Assembly (NCBI GenBank): GCA_051294375.1
Contig: CM119269.1
Location: forward strand, 7,747,225 to 7,811,224
Source of the DNA: Paraspadella gotoi
Lineage: Eukaryota > Chaetognatha
Direction: 5' to 3'
Length of the DNA: 64,000 nt
The position numbers were made by a program, and so were the translations under genes. This document shows, one piece after another, positions 1 through 10,789 of the stretch. Each line of letters starts with the position of its first letter. The first letter of the stretch is position 1. Under the pieces are notes generated by a model. That model saw only the letters and a program-made list of their open reading frames with translations, did no database searches and was not told the origin of the DNA.

Positions 1-96
1 ATTTTTTTCGGAGGATAAAAATATTTATTTAATGTTTTGGCAATCGATAACTTTAATGCCAAATGCGTAGGCGGAAATAATTTAAAGGATTTTCTT

Positions 97-385
97 NNNN
101 NNNNNNNNNNNNNNNNNNNNNNNNNNNNNNNNNNNNNNNNNNNNNNNNNNNNNNNNNNNNNNNNNNNNNNNNNNNNNNNNNNNNNNNNNNNNNNNNNNNN
201 NNNNNNNNNNNNNNNNNNNNNNNNNNNNNNNNNNNNNNNNNNNNNNNNNNNNNNNNNNNNNNNNNNNNNNNNNNNNNNNNNNNNNNNNNNNNNNNNNNNN
301 NNNNNNNNNNNNNNNNNNNNNNNNNNNNNNNNNNNNNNNNNNNNNNNNNNNNNNNNNNNNNNNNNNNNNNNNNNNNNNNNNNNNN
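97..385. other. assembly gap (289 N)
   Basis: A run of N inside the left arm of the palindrome. The matching part of the right arm (about 2820-3110) is resolved and holds an (ATTT)n tract and GAC-rich sequence. Confidence 0.99.
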
Positions 386-443
386 CTCCTTCTCCTTTCC
401 TCTCTCCACCTCCCCCCCAATTTAAAACCTTTCCCCCCCTCAC

Positions 444-599
444 CTCAAATAATCGTCGACCACAGTTGACGAGGAGGTGGATTTCTTGAGTCGCCCTTCC
501 CTCTCGTCGTCGTCGTCGTCGTCGTCGTCGCTGTCGTCGTCGTCGCTTCGGTCGACATCGTCTCCATCGTCGTCGTCGTCTTTTTTCCTTCGGCGAACC

Positions 600-633
<34 letters not shown>

Positions 634-726
634 TCTCCGACAGGGAGACGAAAACGACTTCCGGTGAGCTTGGCGTCGTCGCGACCGGAAGAGGGCGCGC
701 CGCGTCCGTCTCCACGGGCGGCGCCT
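444..726 (-). CDS. internal exon of an acidic protein (poly-Asp region)
   Basis: Read on the minus strand this is an open frame of about 93 codons. It begins EAPPVETDAARPLPVATTPS, continues through SSPEVVFVSLSESDDD, and then has three Asp-rich runs broken by basic or Ser patches (EVRRRKK, REGRLKKSTSSS). Just before an in-frame TGA there is a good splice donor, TTGAG|GTGAGG, so the exon probably ends at 444 in phase 2. A weak acceptor (TCAG) precedes 726; the true 5' end is uncertain and the frame stays open further upstream. The non-repetitive N-terminal half makes chance from a GAC microsatellite unlikely. The inverted copy at 2469-2797 is frameshifted. The composition suggests a nuclear or chromatin-type acidic protein, but no family was recognised. 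Confidence 0.5.
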
Positions 727-745
727 CTGACGCCGGAACCGCGTG

Positions 746-1370
746 GCGTCGCCGCCGCCGGCAAAAGGGATGATGAGAACGCGAATGCCTGCGGGGGGGA
801 AGGGGAGAAGGGAGTGGGGCGGAGGGGAGAGGAAGGGGGGAGGGAGGGGGGCGGAGGGGAGAGGAAGGGGTGAGGGAGGAGGAGAATATGACGGAGAGAA
901 AGGGAAGGGAAGAAAGAAGGGAGAAGAAAAGGTGAAAGAGAATTGTTGAAATTGAAATTGTTGTTGAAGAAGAGATAAATGTTGAGTCAAAATCGAGAAT
1001 TCAATTACATTTATTGCAACGTTTATTGTATTCGATGTACCAATTTTGTTTGTTTAGTTTAACCGAAATAGTGGTACGGGTTGGATTTTGCAAAAGTTAA
1101 GAATTTGGGAAAAGTAGAAAAAGAGGGGAGGAGCGATTTTGAAAAGAGATCATGACCTTATAGAAATAATTGGATGAAGAAGAGAATTGGGTGAAACACA
1201 TCGACAAAAATACCAGATGCTAACCGTTCTCTTTCCTTTGACCCGCCCCTCCTTAAATACACTGCCTAAACCAATATAGATTTTTGTTACACCTATCAAT
1301 AGTTATTTGAAGCTAATAAGTGGCTCCTTTTTTTGCGCCTTATTGTATATTCTTTCGCCCATTTGTATCT
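746..1370. other. noncoding part of the left palindrome arm
   Basis: Purine-rich on the plus strand from 770 to 960 (GGGGAGAGG-type), then AT-rich. I see no exon-like frame. It matches 1670-2400 in inverse orientation. Confidence 0.6.
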
Positions 1371-1371
1371 C

Positions 1372-1378
<7 letters not shown>

Positions 1379-1418
<40 letters not shown>
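1379..1418. repeat. (TC)n microsatellite at the palindrome centre
   Basis: A run of alternating T and C. A GA-rich block follows at 1523-1670, so the centre of the palindrome is itself CT on one side and GA on the other. Confidence 0.9.
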
Positions 1419-1420
<2 letters not shown>

Positions 1421-2468
1421 TCTCTCCTCTTTCTCTCTCTCTATGAATGGGGAAATGGAGCTTCCGCTTCTCATGACCAATATGTTGACCCGGGGGGGAG
1501 TTCCTAAAGAGACGTTCAAAAAGTGAGAGAGAGAGAGAGAGTTCGGGAGAGATGAGTGAGAGGAGGTGAGGAAAGAGAAGAGAAGTCCGTCGCGAGTAAG
1601 AGACTTCATAGGGAGGAGAAGAGAGACGGAGACGGGCAGAAGACGAGGAGATGAGGAGAGATCTTTGAGGATTTACAAATGTGCGAAAGAATATACAAAT
1701 AAGGCGCAAAATAAAAAAGGAAGCCATTATTAGGCTTTCAAATGAACTAGTTGATAGTGTTAACAACAAAATCTATATTGGTTAGGCAGTATATTGTATT
1801 TAAGGGAGGGTCGTGGGCGTCAAAGGATAAGAGAACGATGTGTAGCATCTGGTATTTAGTCGATCTTGGTGTTTCACCTAATTCTCTTCTTATCCAAATT
1901 TATTTCTATAAGGGTCATTGGAATCTCTTTTTCAAATTCGTTCCTCCCAACTTCTTTTTCTACTTTCCCAATATTTCTTAACTTCTTTGGCAAATATCCA
2001 ACCCCGTACCACCTGATTTCGGTTATAAACTAAACAAACAAAAATTGGGCGTTACATCGAATACCAAATAAACGTTGCAATAAATGTATATTTGAAAATT
2101 TCGATTTTTACTCCACATTTATCTCTTCTTCAACAACAATTGTCTAGTGTTCAACAATTCTCTTGTTCTACCTTTTCTTCTCCCTTCTTTCTTCCCTTCC
2201 TTTCGTCTCCGTTTTTTATATTCTTTTTTTTTTCCCTTCCTCCGCCTCCAACCCCTTCCTTCCTGCTCCTCCCGCCCCCTTCCTCCCCCCCTTCCTCTCC
2301 CCTCCGCGCCCCACTCCCTTTCTCCCCTTTCCCCTCTCCTCCGCCAACACTCCCTTCTCCCTTCCCCTCCCCTCGCCCCCACTCCCTTCTCCCCTTCCCC
2401 CCCGCAAGGCATCGCGTTCTCATCATCCTTTTGCCGGCGGCGGCGACCGCCACTGCGGTCGCGGTTCC

Positions 2469-2797
2469 GCGTCGAGGGCGGTGCGCCGCCCGTGGAGACG
2501 GACGCGGGCGCGCCCTCTTCCGGTTGCGCGACGACGCCAAGCTCACCGGAAGTCGTTTTCGTCTCCCTGCTCGAGACGAGCGACGACGGACGGCGACGAC
2601 GACGGACTACGACGAGGTTTCGCCGAAGGAAAAAAGGATCGCGAGCGACGACGATGGAGACGATGGTCGAGCCGAAGCGACGCGGACGACAGCGACGAGA
2701 TCGACGGACGACGACCGACGGACGACAATCTACGAGAGGGAAGGGCGGACGTCACGAGAATCACTCCTCGTCAACTGTGCGTCGACGATTTATTTGA
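2469..2797 (+). pseudogene. frameshifted inverted copy of the acidic exon
   Basis: This is the reverse-complement partner of 444-726. The segment TTPSSPEVVFVSL is kept, but indels on both sides change frame, so the Asp runs become Arg/Thr runs. The donor-like TTGAG followed by GTGAGG is still present at the 3' end with one extra G. It could be a decayed duplicate, or the noisier strand of a fold-back read. Confidence 0.55.
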
Positions 2798-2886
2798 GGG
2801 TGAGGGGGGGAAAGGTTTTTTTAAATTTGGGGGGAGGTGGAGACGAGGGAAAGGAGAAGGAGCCAGTGGAAGAAATTTTACAAAAA

Positions 2887-2930
2887 AATGATTTATTTAT
2901 TTATTTATTTATTTATTCCTATTTATTTAT
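2887..2930. repeat. (ATTT)n microsatellite
   Basis: Ten or so TTTA units with one interruption. Confidence 0.9.
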
Positions 2931-3207
2931 TTTAGAAGATCCTTTAAAAAAAGATATAAAATAGCTTAGGGTAAATGTCGAAGAACGACGACGATGACAA
3001 GCGACGCGGCGACGACCCGACGACAGGAACGATATCGACGAATGGGCGACGGCGAAAGATTGAAAACGTGTTTTAACGTACGGCGATTTTTATTGGACAA
3101 AGGGAAAAGAAAATCTTTAAATATTTCCGCCTACCGCATTTGGCTTTAAAAAGTTTATCGCATGCCAAAACATTAAATAATATTTTTTTATCCTCCGAAA
3201 AAAAATT

Positions 3208-3344
3208 TGATTCTCAGCAAAAAATGAGAAGACAGTAAACCGTTACAATGCACCATAATATGAAATATGAAATTAGATTCACCTTACAAAAACTTTCTGT
3301 CTTGAGGGAACGACGGATGAGAAGATGAGAGAGGGACAGGAGAG

Positions 3345-3400
<56 letters not shown>

Positions 3401-3945
3401 TGGATGAGGAGAGGGTGGGGATAGAGACAGATGAGATGAGAGGAGGAGAGAGGATATGAGATGCGATAGAGAGGGAGAAAAGAGAGGGAGAGGAGAGAGA
3501 GAGCGGAGATGAGAGAGAGAGGACGAGGTGACTCCTATGGTTGTTACGAGGATGAGAGAGAGAGAGAGAGAAAATAACGAACCGTTTGCCGAGTTAGTTT
3601 TTAGCGAACGAATTTAACTTTTTCATCGCTTTTTCGACCGACGGCACGACTGACGACGACGACGACGACGCGACGACGGACCACGACGGACGACGACGAC
3701 GACGGGACGTTTACGAAATGATTTTTTTAGTCCTAAAAAGAAAATTATGGTTCCGGCGTTCGACCGTGTCTTGCCGTATGAATATGGGTCCAGCACGTTT
3801 GTACGTGGCATTGTTGAGAATTCACGTAACATGATTCCTGTCCCCGATATATATGTTACTTTTTATCGGTGATGTCGTTTTAGTTCTCTTGTCTTTTCTA
3901 CGATAGTTTTGTCATAGATGTCACTGTTGGCATATTATGACATTG
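3208..3945. other. GA-rich intergenic or intronic stretch with (GAC)n
   Basis: (GA)n blocks lie at 3340-3400 and 3550-3572, and a GAC-rich patch at 3650-3710. A short minus-strand frame beginning MPRTNVLDPYSYGKTRSNAG (about 3809 downward) has normal composition but no clear splice sites, so I do not call it a gene. Confidence 0.5.
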
Positions 3946-4352
3946 TGACAGGTTTCGTCTCAGTGAGTGAGAGTGAGAGAGTTGAAGGAGGGGGAGCGAG
4001 AGAGAAGATGATTGGAGGAGAGGAGGAGGAAGGCAGAGAGGGAAGGGGAGGAGGAAGAGGAGAGACGAGCGAGAGGAGGCGAGGAGAGAGAGAGAGAGAG
4101 AGAGAGAGATATTTTAGTCGCGTCTGTTCATTCAACCAATCGGCCCCGTTCGCCTGTCGTCGTCGTCGTCGTCGTTCTGAGAATGAGTTGCATCTTTGTC
4201 GTCTGCCGTCCGCCATAAAGCCTCGTTACCGGCCTCCCTCTTTCCCGTCTCCCTCTGACGGCGGACGAATGGCTCGTTTGGTCGATGTGATTCGTCTTTT
4301 TCGCTCCATGAAGATTTTTCTGACCGGTGTATATAAAAGTAGTTTTTTTTGA
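3946..4352. repeat. GA/GGA-rich tract followed by (CGT)n
   Basis: Purine-rich 3965-4110, ending in (GA)n at 4085-4110, then (GTC)n at 4155-4178. A plus-strand frame spans it but is largely repeat-derived. Confidence 0.6.
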
Positions 4353-5040
4353 AAATGAGGCCGTATATTTTTTGGGAATCCCTCGCCTTTTTGAGTTTGT
4401 GTGTTTAATTCGAATGGTTCAGCGATGTAAAAGTTACAATTATTAATGTTATATCCTCTATTTTTTAATTATTTTATAACTAACTTTAACGATTATTATT
4501 GCAGGTATTTACTTCATTATTTACTATATGATACAATTACCGTACAATCTCTTTATCCATACTAATAATATATTCAACATTTTTTTGTATCAAATAAAAT
4601 CGCCGAGCTCGTAGCCCTTATATCAAAAGGCATACTCTTTTTTTTTAAAAGCGATATACGATAAAATTATGTCAACTTTTACCTCTCTCTTACCATAATT
4701 ATCCTATTCACTCTCCTCTATTCTCTATTTTTTCCCGGTTCTCTTCTCTACTTCTTCTTCTTCTCTTTTACCCTTCTCTCGTTCTCGTCGTATAGTCCTT
4801 GATATGTATAAGTATCTCCTTTCCCTCTCGCTCTTATCCCCATCTGCGTTTTATTGGTTTATTTTATAATCGCCTTTTAACCTTCGTCGCCGGAAGTCGC
4901 AGAACGCTACGTGCTCCGCCGTATCCTTCCCCAACGTTGCGACCGGCCTTTTGATTCGGACCGCCACCTGGAATGTCCTCAGAGGTCTGTCTGTTGGTGA
5001 GGCGAAATTATTTTATTGAGATGGTGTACCTCGTGTCTCG
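4353..5040. other. AT-rich stretch without recognisable genes
   Basis: AT-rich to about 4860, with CT-rich sequence at 4680-4800. From 4890 to 5000 it is GC-richer and contains a short frame reading RTATWNVLRGLSVGE. No longer coding frame is visible. Confidence 0.5.
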
Positions 5041-5047
5041 TGTGTGA

Positions 5048-5145
5048 TGCCACGAGGGCACAGATGGTAATCTCCGAAATTTAGCAATGCTGGAGCCTGT
5101 GGAGTGCCGCGAGAGAATATGTTGGGCAAATAACCTAAAACAAAT
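5048..5145 (+). repeat. 5S-rRNA-like relic (5S-derived SINE or pseudogene)
   Basis: The segment around 5068-5100 (ATCTCCGAAATTTAGCAATG, then CTGGAGC) closely follows the metazoan 5S rRNA core around the internal box A (ATCACCGAAGTTAAGCAGCG, then TCGGGC). A box C-like TGGGCAAATAACC follows, with about nine extra bases in the spacing. The 5' third is weak (CCACGAGGGCACAG). It is too divergent to be a working 5S gene. A 5S-derived (SINE3-type) element or a 5S pseudogene fits. Confidence 0.35.
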
Positions 5146-5149
5146 ATAA

Positions 5150-6260
5150 GTCTGCAGGTCGTGATCGGTGACACCGGGGAAAGAAAACTATACTAGTGTC
5201 TCCTGACTTAGTTTTTGCCTTGCCCGCAGTCATGATTCGATTGATCTCTTTCCAATTTATCATAACAACGTAAAGATACGTATGATTATAAACTGCCGTT
5301 GGCAAAAATAAGGGGGATGATATATATAGTGGAGAAGTGCTCTGAGCGCTGTAATGGAGGCGGTAGATATTGCGTTAGCATTTATACAATCTGATCTCTA
5401 TTAATTACAAATTAAAGCCTCTGGATCTTCACCAACTCAACTCACACGCTACAAGATTATATATTTTAACCCAATCCCTGTCTGATTCGACCCATTTTCT
5501 GTGATTCAGTCCGATCAATTACGATTAAGTATAGTGAATGAAAATCGAGGCGCAAATGGAAAGAAATACTGTCGGAACCAGCAAGAGTCGCAAAACTCGA
5601 CCTAAATGCTATGGCAACGACTTAAACTGTTGGTTTTTCCTCTCTTTGTGAATTTGATTATAGTTTCTCGATAGTTCATGTTTAGTTACTTTAATTAATT
5701 ATTCTACTCCTCTCTCGTTCTTATTTTGCTCTTCTCAGGATTTTTCCTGATCGTATCTGCGGCTCAGCGTCTCTGCTTTCTCATCTGCCTTCAACTGAGA
5801 CTTGTGGACAAAGAATCGCGCTTCAACCCACTATATCCTCGCGTACCTCTCTAACACCTTTTCTACTTACATATCATAAAAAAACTACAACAACACAAAA
5901 CACCGCTAGAGATAGTTTTGTCTATCCTGTGTTTTCATACTCACTACCTTGCTTCACCTCCATAACATAACAAACTCTCGTCTCACATAACATTCTTCTC
6001 AAATTCCTTCCATACATAAACTCGAAATTTATTTATACTCTACCTTTCTAAAATCTTAATTTAAGAACAAAACCTTCTTTGTTATATTTCATGACATGAC
6101 CCGGTTGAACAAAAAAGTAAACAAAAAAACGATCGACCCGGTCCCCCGCCCCCCCCCAAAACGGAAAGCGACGACGAATAGGAAACCCCTCTGACTCTCT
6201 TTTCCTCGCCCGCTGCACGCCCCCGGATGTCGCATGAGCCTAAAATAATAAAATAAACTG
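5150..6260. other. gene-poor unique sequence
   Basis: Mixed composition with no long frames, no microsatellite longer than about 20 bp and no recognised repeat. It turns CT- and AC-rich toward 5830-6080. Confidence 0.5.
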
Positions 6261-6261
6261 T

Positions 6262-6382
6262 TGTTGTTCTGTTCGGATACGCAGAATGAAAACACGCCGA
6301 CGTCGCCTTCGTGTTCCGATGACCATGTGAGATGATAACTGGCGTTCTCGTGCACGCTCACGTGCACCGCCTCCTCGGTCAT
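6262..6382 (-). CDS. candidate exon of unknown protein
   Basis: On the minus strand an ATG at 6382 opens a frame beginning MTEEAVHVSVHENASYHLTW and continuing SSEHEGDVGVFSFCVSEQNNNS. It has balanced composition and G/C-ending codons, unlike the surrounding AT-rich DNA. Two splice-like sites make the boundaries ambiguous. A strong donor, CAC|GTGAGC, lies seven codons after the ATG, and a T-rich acceptor, TTATTTTAG, lies just after the frame. No domain, signal peptide or family was recognised. It could be a first coding exon or an unspliced exon of a larger gene. Confidence 0.3.
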
Positions 6383-6389
6383 CCACTCA

Positions 6390-7740
6390 CATCAATCGCT
6401 CACTCTCAGTTTAGGCACCCCTGCCTCTCCTCTTGTCACGCCCGCGCAGCATTGGCCCGGCCTTCTAGCAGTCACCTTAGATCTCTGACGTTTTGTTTTC
6501 TTCTCTCTCTGCACTCCTTAAACAATAACTCGCAGCAGGGATTAATGTCGCAAGACAATAGCCCATAAGAGCCGGGGGCCGCAGTCGCCGCAACCGTACT
6601 CGTCGATAATTCCATCCGGAAAGTACGGGATGGAATCTACTTCTGGCAGCATTTAACCGCATAGGAACGCACTTGCAAAAGGTCAAATATTTAAGTCGTC
6701 ATTTTTTACCGAGATGCTGGGCTTTCCCGTAATCATATTCACTCGTATATTTAATGTATAACCTATACATTAAATGGGTACATATTTTTCAAAAAGATAA
6801 AATATCCCAGTGGAACTAGTCCCGCCAGCACTCTATCCCTAATATTTTAATGGACCGATCGAAACCGGCGTCCATCTTCCCTTCCGACTTAGGCCGCGAT
6901 CCGAGACGAAAGGTCGCGAGCGTATGATAAGCTGAAGTACTCCAGAAAAGGGCTACTTGCGGCGCCAACACATTATTCGAAATCTACCGTCGACTATTGT
7001 CCCTCGTTCGTGACGCGTTGCGCGTTCGGAAATCGGCCTACGCTACAGATAATCAGTGTCAAGCGTGAATCACACTCAGATCGTTTACGCTTTAAAGCAT
7101 AAGCTTTTGTATATACTACCTTGTTCTCCTTACCACCAAGCACTCTAGTAATTGTGTGGACAATAGTCCGCGACCAAACCGTTTCTATCATGTCGACCAT
7201 GCGTATGAGCACGCGGCGTGGCTAAGTCATTCGCCCCCAACTCCGGGAAAGGTCTGTTGATTCTTGTAGCCCGGTGGTCTTCTGGCAGTAGAGGTGACGT
7301 GGCGGCTTAACCGCCTTGAAACATGGGTGTGTACAGCCTTGATCCGAAGCTCAGGGCACTGCTTGAATATATTGTGGTTGCTGGTTCTTATACTAATGAT
7401 ATATTAAAGCATAAAAGAGGTTGCCGGAAAATGTATGGGAACTTGTATGAACGTGCGGTGACAAAGTACGTATGATAGAGCCTAATGCTCTTAGGAAAGA
7501 CAAAAAACGAAAAATCAGACGGCAGACATACACCTTGAACGTAGGCGTCGCCGAGACGCATATAATAGATATACAACGAGATGAATGAAGGTTTACTACG
7601 ATGTGGAGGTAACGGAATTAGACTTTCAGGAACGGTGAAACACAAACCAGAAAAAAAGAAATATAAGAGGCCAGGGAAACACAGAGAGAAAAAAAAGAAT
7701 ATGGAGGGTATAAAGGAAAGAAAAGCATCGATACAAACCA
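6390..7740. other. unique sequence of moderate GC, no confident gene
   Basis: Several frames of 60-110 codons exist on the minus strand (for example 6994-7212 and 7388-7741), but none has matching splice signals or a recognisable motif. GC is higher at 6580-7330 than in the flanks, which could indicate an old transposon fragment or a diverged exon. Confidence 0.4.
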
Positions 7741-8280
7741 CCAGTTCTAAATGATAGTGAGGGCAAAAAAAGAAAAAAGGCAGGAAAAAAGGAAAAAATG
7801 AGGAAGGAAGAAGGAGAAAGAAAAAAGGAGGGAAGTTAGAAGAAATAAAAAAGGAGGGAAAACAATGAGGAAGGAAGAAGAAAAGAAAAAAAGGAGGAAA
7901 AAAAGAAAAAAGCGGAGGAGGGGGAAAGGAAGGAAAAAAGGGAGGAGAGTATGAATAAAATTAAAAAAGGATGGGAAAAATAAAAAAGCGGATGAAAAAA
8001 AAAAAAAATGAGGTATAAGGTAGACGCTAGTAAGAAATAAAAATAAAAAAGGAGAAGTTAGAAGAACAAGAAAAAAGGAGTGGTGGAAAAAAAGAGCACA
8101 AGGGGAAGTTTCAGAGAAGAAAAGAGAAAAAAAGGAATGAAAAGAAAAGAAAAGAGGAAGGAAGTTAGGTTAGAAGAAAAGAAAAAGTGGAGGAAAGAAA
8201 AAGATGAAGGAAGTTAGAAGTATAAAGAAAAAAGGAGAGATAAATGAAAAAATGAAGGGAGTATAATATGACCATAAGAA
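7741..8280. repeat. purine-rich tract
   Basis: Over 500 bases of almost pure A/G on the plus strand, made of degenerate units such as GGAAGAAG, GAAAAAAGGAGG and GGAAGTTAGAAG. Confidence 0.8.
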
Positions 8281-9660
8281 ATTTTAGAGAACTATTAGAA
8301 AAAAAGGGAAAAAAAGATTTTATGTCCATTTTTTGTTCCATTTTACTACGACTTCTGATTTGGAATGCCCAATGGAATGTTTGAGAAAATTTTTTACTTT
8401 GGAAATCCGTTCGATATTCTTATCTTACGTGTGAGGAGTAAATTTATAATAAGACACTGGTTAATAAGATTCTAAGATAAGTAAGTTAAAGAGAAAACAC
8501 ATAATGAAGGTTAATTTTAAAGGTTAACAAGTGAAAAAATGTTGGTGGGAAAAAAGTGATTAACAAAGGGTCTTAATGGAAAACAAAGCAAAAAATGATA
8601 GTATGGTTAAGGACAAAAAAGAAAATCAGGAGAGAATATAAGAGTTAATTAAGAGAGAGAGTTAACGCAGAAAGAAAAAAAAAGATAATAATTATCCTTA
8701 ATTGAGAAAAATAATGAGTTATTTAACCAAACCTATAAAGATAAAAATAAAAAAAATGTTAAATGTTGGTTAATAGCCACAAAAAGAATAAATTTTTTAA
8801 AGTAAAACGTATTATATTTAAATTGGTACTTAATTTGTAAGAAAGACTCTGGTGCGAGATCAATATATAATTTTGAATAATAAAGAGGAGAACTGAGAGA
8901 CCTCTGCTTGCCATGTACACAAATATAAAATTATATAAGAATATGTTAAAAAAAACGAAAAAAGTATTGTAGGATAGACACTTGCTTGACTGGATTTAAT
9001 TACAAAAAAAACGCGGGTAATCAACGTTTAACTTTAATTGCAACCAGATTGAGAAAAGACAGACAACAGAATAAAATTGGTTGGAAGGGAGAAAAAAGAA
9101 TAGNNNNNNNNNNNNNNNNNNNNNNNNNGAGAGAGAGAGGCCACCAATAAGCTTGTATCATCCATCTGATTCTCATTCAGAATTTTATTCACATTTTTCG
9201 TCTCTATTCAAATTTAATTCAGAGACTGCATCCAAATTTTTAAAGCAAAAAAAAAAAAAATCATTTCGCAATCATTTCTCGGAGAATTTCTATAAAGTCG
9301 AAAGTGAGTTAGACAAAAACTGTTGGTGCGTCCTTGATTAAAATGTTTAATATCCTAATGGAGTACATCGCACAAGAAAGAAAATAAATAATTTTCAAAA
9401 TATATCTCGATAATGTGTTAGTTTGATATTCCACTGTCAATATATTCGTTTAATAATTTTTTTTTCATAGTACTTTCATATGTTAATAATTTTCATCCCT
9501 AAAATTTAGGGATGAAAACTGTGGATGAGATGGCGCTCTAAAAAATACTAGTACTATTTGTAATCGGGTTCATCGATCAAGTTCGATGTGCCATGTGTAT
9601 AAAAAGTCAATCGAATAATAAAACCGAAGTGAATAAAATCCATGAAATTTTCTTTCTTCC
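8281..9660. other. AT-rich stretch with a 25-N gap
   Basis: AT-rich throughout, with a 25-N gap at 9104-9128 next to a GA repeat. No exon-like frame seen. Confidence 0.5.
9104..9128. other. assembly gap (25 N)
   Basis: Fixed-length placeholder gap. Nine others of the same length lie at 18517, 30812, 38054, 42898, 52169, 53102, 55321, 57695 and 63035. Confidence 0.99.
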
Positions 9661-9687
9661 CCAAAACGAGAAACTCAACCAAAAAGA

Positions 9688-9852
9688 CTTAAAATGTCTT
9701 CGACACTAAATCCGATCTTTCACGTTGTGTCGATGCTGATCAGGTGCAGCAGGATTCGCTGTCGTCGCTGCGGAGCAGCAGCAGCTTCGGGGACTTACGG
9801 CGGATCGGCTGGGAGCTGTTTAAACTTTATGAACGTACTAAAATTATATTTG
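9688..9852 (+). CDS. candidate exon (DADQVQQDSL...ERTKII)
   Basis: The frame that includes DADQVQQDSLSSLRSSSS and then FGDLRRIGWELFKLYERTKI has clearly protein-like composition in a region where flanks are AT-rich. There is no ATG in this frame, so it would be an internal exon. A possible acceptor is GATCAG before 9744 (the GTGCAGCAG codons), and the frame is also open back to a TAA at about 9686. A weak donor (AAC|GTACTA) lies near 9835; otherwise the frame runs to a TGA at about 9884. A different frame has an ATG at 9694 (MSSTLNPIFHVV...) and looks less protein-like. No family recognised. Confidence 0.38.
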
Positions 9853-9889
9853 CATGTTGCAGACATTTTTTTTTAGCGTTCTGATATTT

Positions 9890-10660
9890 CCATCGGAGTT
9901 TTCGTTCTTTTTCGTTCCATTTCTGGATAAAGGGAATTCAATATTCGTCCATATTAAGAGGATATGGGCTGGAGGAAAATTAAGTCATTTCTTTTGTAGA
10001 TAGCCCGCTTTTTAGTATTTAATTAACTTTTGATATTCTTATTTAAAAATTACATCTTATAAATGATTCAGATTTTGATAAGTTGATACTTGATACCGTT
10101 ACTGTTTTTTTATTCAATTATTTGAATATCGATTTTGTTATTAGTAAAAAAAGTTCTGCTAATTTTCCGAAAAATAAATGATGAGCATAGCCACAGGGGT
10201 GTTTGTTAACAAAAATAGTAATATAATGGCATTTGTATTTTTATACGTAGACGTACAATAAAAAAATGTTAAAATGGTAGCAAATAAGTAATAATAATGA
10301 ATGTAGTAAACGTATAAGTAGTAACCGCAATAAATAAAAGGGAATAAGTAATCGAAGATATAGTATAAAATGAAGTAATAAATATACATTGACGCATACA
10401 AACTTCATTCCGAATTCCAAGTCGCTACTCGATTTCACTTCACGTATCTCAGTTCAAATCCCTCGGATTTCTTTCGTCACGCGAAACTAAGAATCACAGA
10501 ATCGAAAGAAGGGATTTGTGAAGGCGGAGTGACCACCTGAGATCGCGAGGGTGGTCTGGTGGTTAACCACCTGATATGGGAAAATGTGGTCTGATGGGAA
10601 AAGGATGCTGCGGAAATTGACTTTTCCGAGATTGTGGTCACAACATCACAACATCATCGA
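9890..10660. other. AT-rich stretch
   Basis: AT-rich to 10440. Around 10510-10630 there is a short degenerate repeat of GGTGGTCTGGTGGTTAACCACC type, which can form small hairpins. On the minus strand an AATAAA signal lies near 10109-10114, downstream of the terminal exon at 10663-10789. Confidence 0.45.
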
Positions 10661-10662
10661 TA

Positions 10663-10789
10663 TCATGGAAACGAGGAGGGATGGAACCAAGATTGAGACG
10701 CCACCATCAGGTGGAATCGACTTTTAACGTCTTCCGCTTTTGGCATTGCAGTTTTTGTTGACGCTTCGGGGGCAAGGACAACATTGAGG
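10663..10789 (-). CDS. exon 5 (terminal) of the minus-strand gene
   Basis: The acceptor is a long T-run ending in AG at 10791-10790. The exon starts with one base that completes the split codon left by exon 4 (AG+C, Ser). It then encodes 41 residues, LNVVLAPEASTKTAMPKAED then VKSRFHLMVASQSWF, and a TGA at 10665-10663. The weak sequence TG|GTGGCG inside it could instead act as a donor, in which case the gene would continue. Confidence 0.42.

Larger units (their letters stand above)
1..3207. repeat. 3.2 kb imperfect palindrome (large inverted repeat)
   Basis: The sequence at 1-96 returns as its reverse complement at about 3109-3207. The match continues inward: 1021-1080 against 1990-2070, and 1240-1380 against 1660-1830. 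The centre is a CT/GA-rich segment at about 1380-1660. The arms differ by many small indels. The left arm may extend beyond the window start. It is either a genuine inverted duplication or a fold-back read joined into the assembly. Confidence 0.85.

Noticed and set aside
477-773. poly-Ser plus-strand frame over the (CGT)n tract
   Set aside because: It is the complement of the better supported acidic exon, and its composition comes purely from the triplet repeat.
2092-2964. 290-codon plus-strand frame, the longest without N in the window
   Set aside because: It is Pro/Ser-rich from polypyrimidine sequence, then reads the frameshifted copy of the acidic exon in the wrong frame.
4940-5010. RTATWNVLRGLSVGE, reminiscent of the TWNVR start of LINE endonucleases
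   Set aside because: The frame ends at once and none of the later endonuclease residues can be found. Left as unannotated sequence.
10663-10740. KAEDVKSRFHLMVA resembling the DLVKSHLMFAV of TSC22-domain proteins
   Set aside because: The leucine-zipper continuation required for a TSC22 domain is absent, and the frame ends in 11 more residues. Treated as coincidence.
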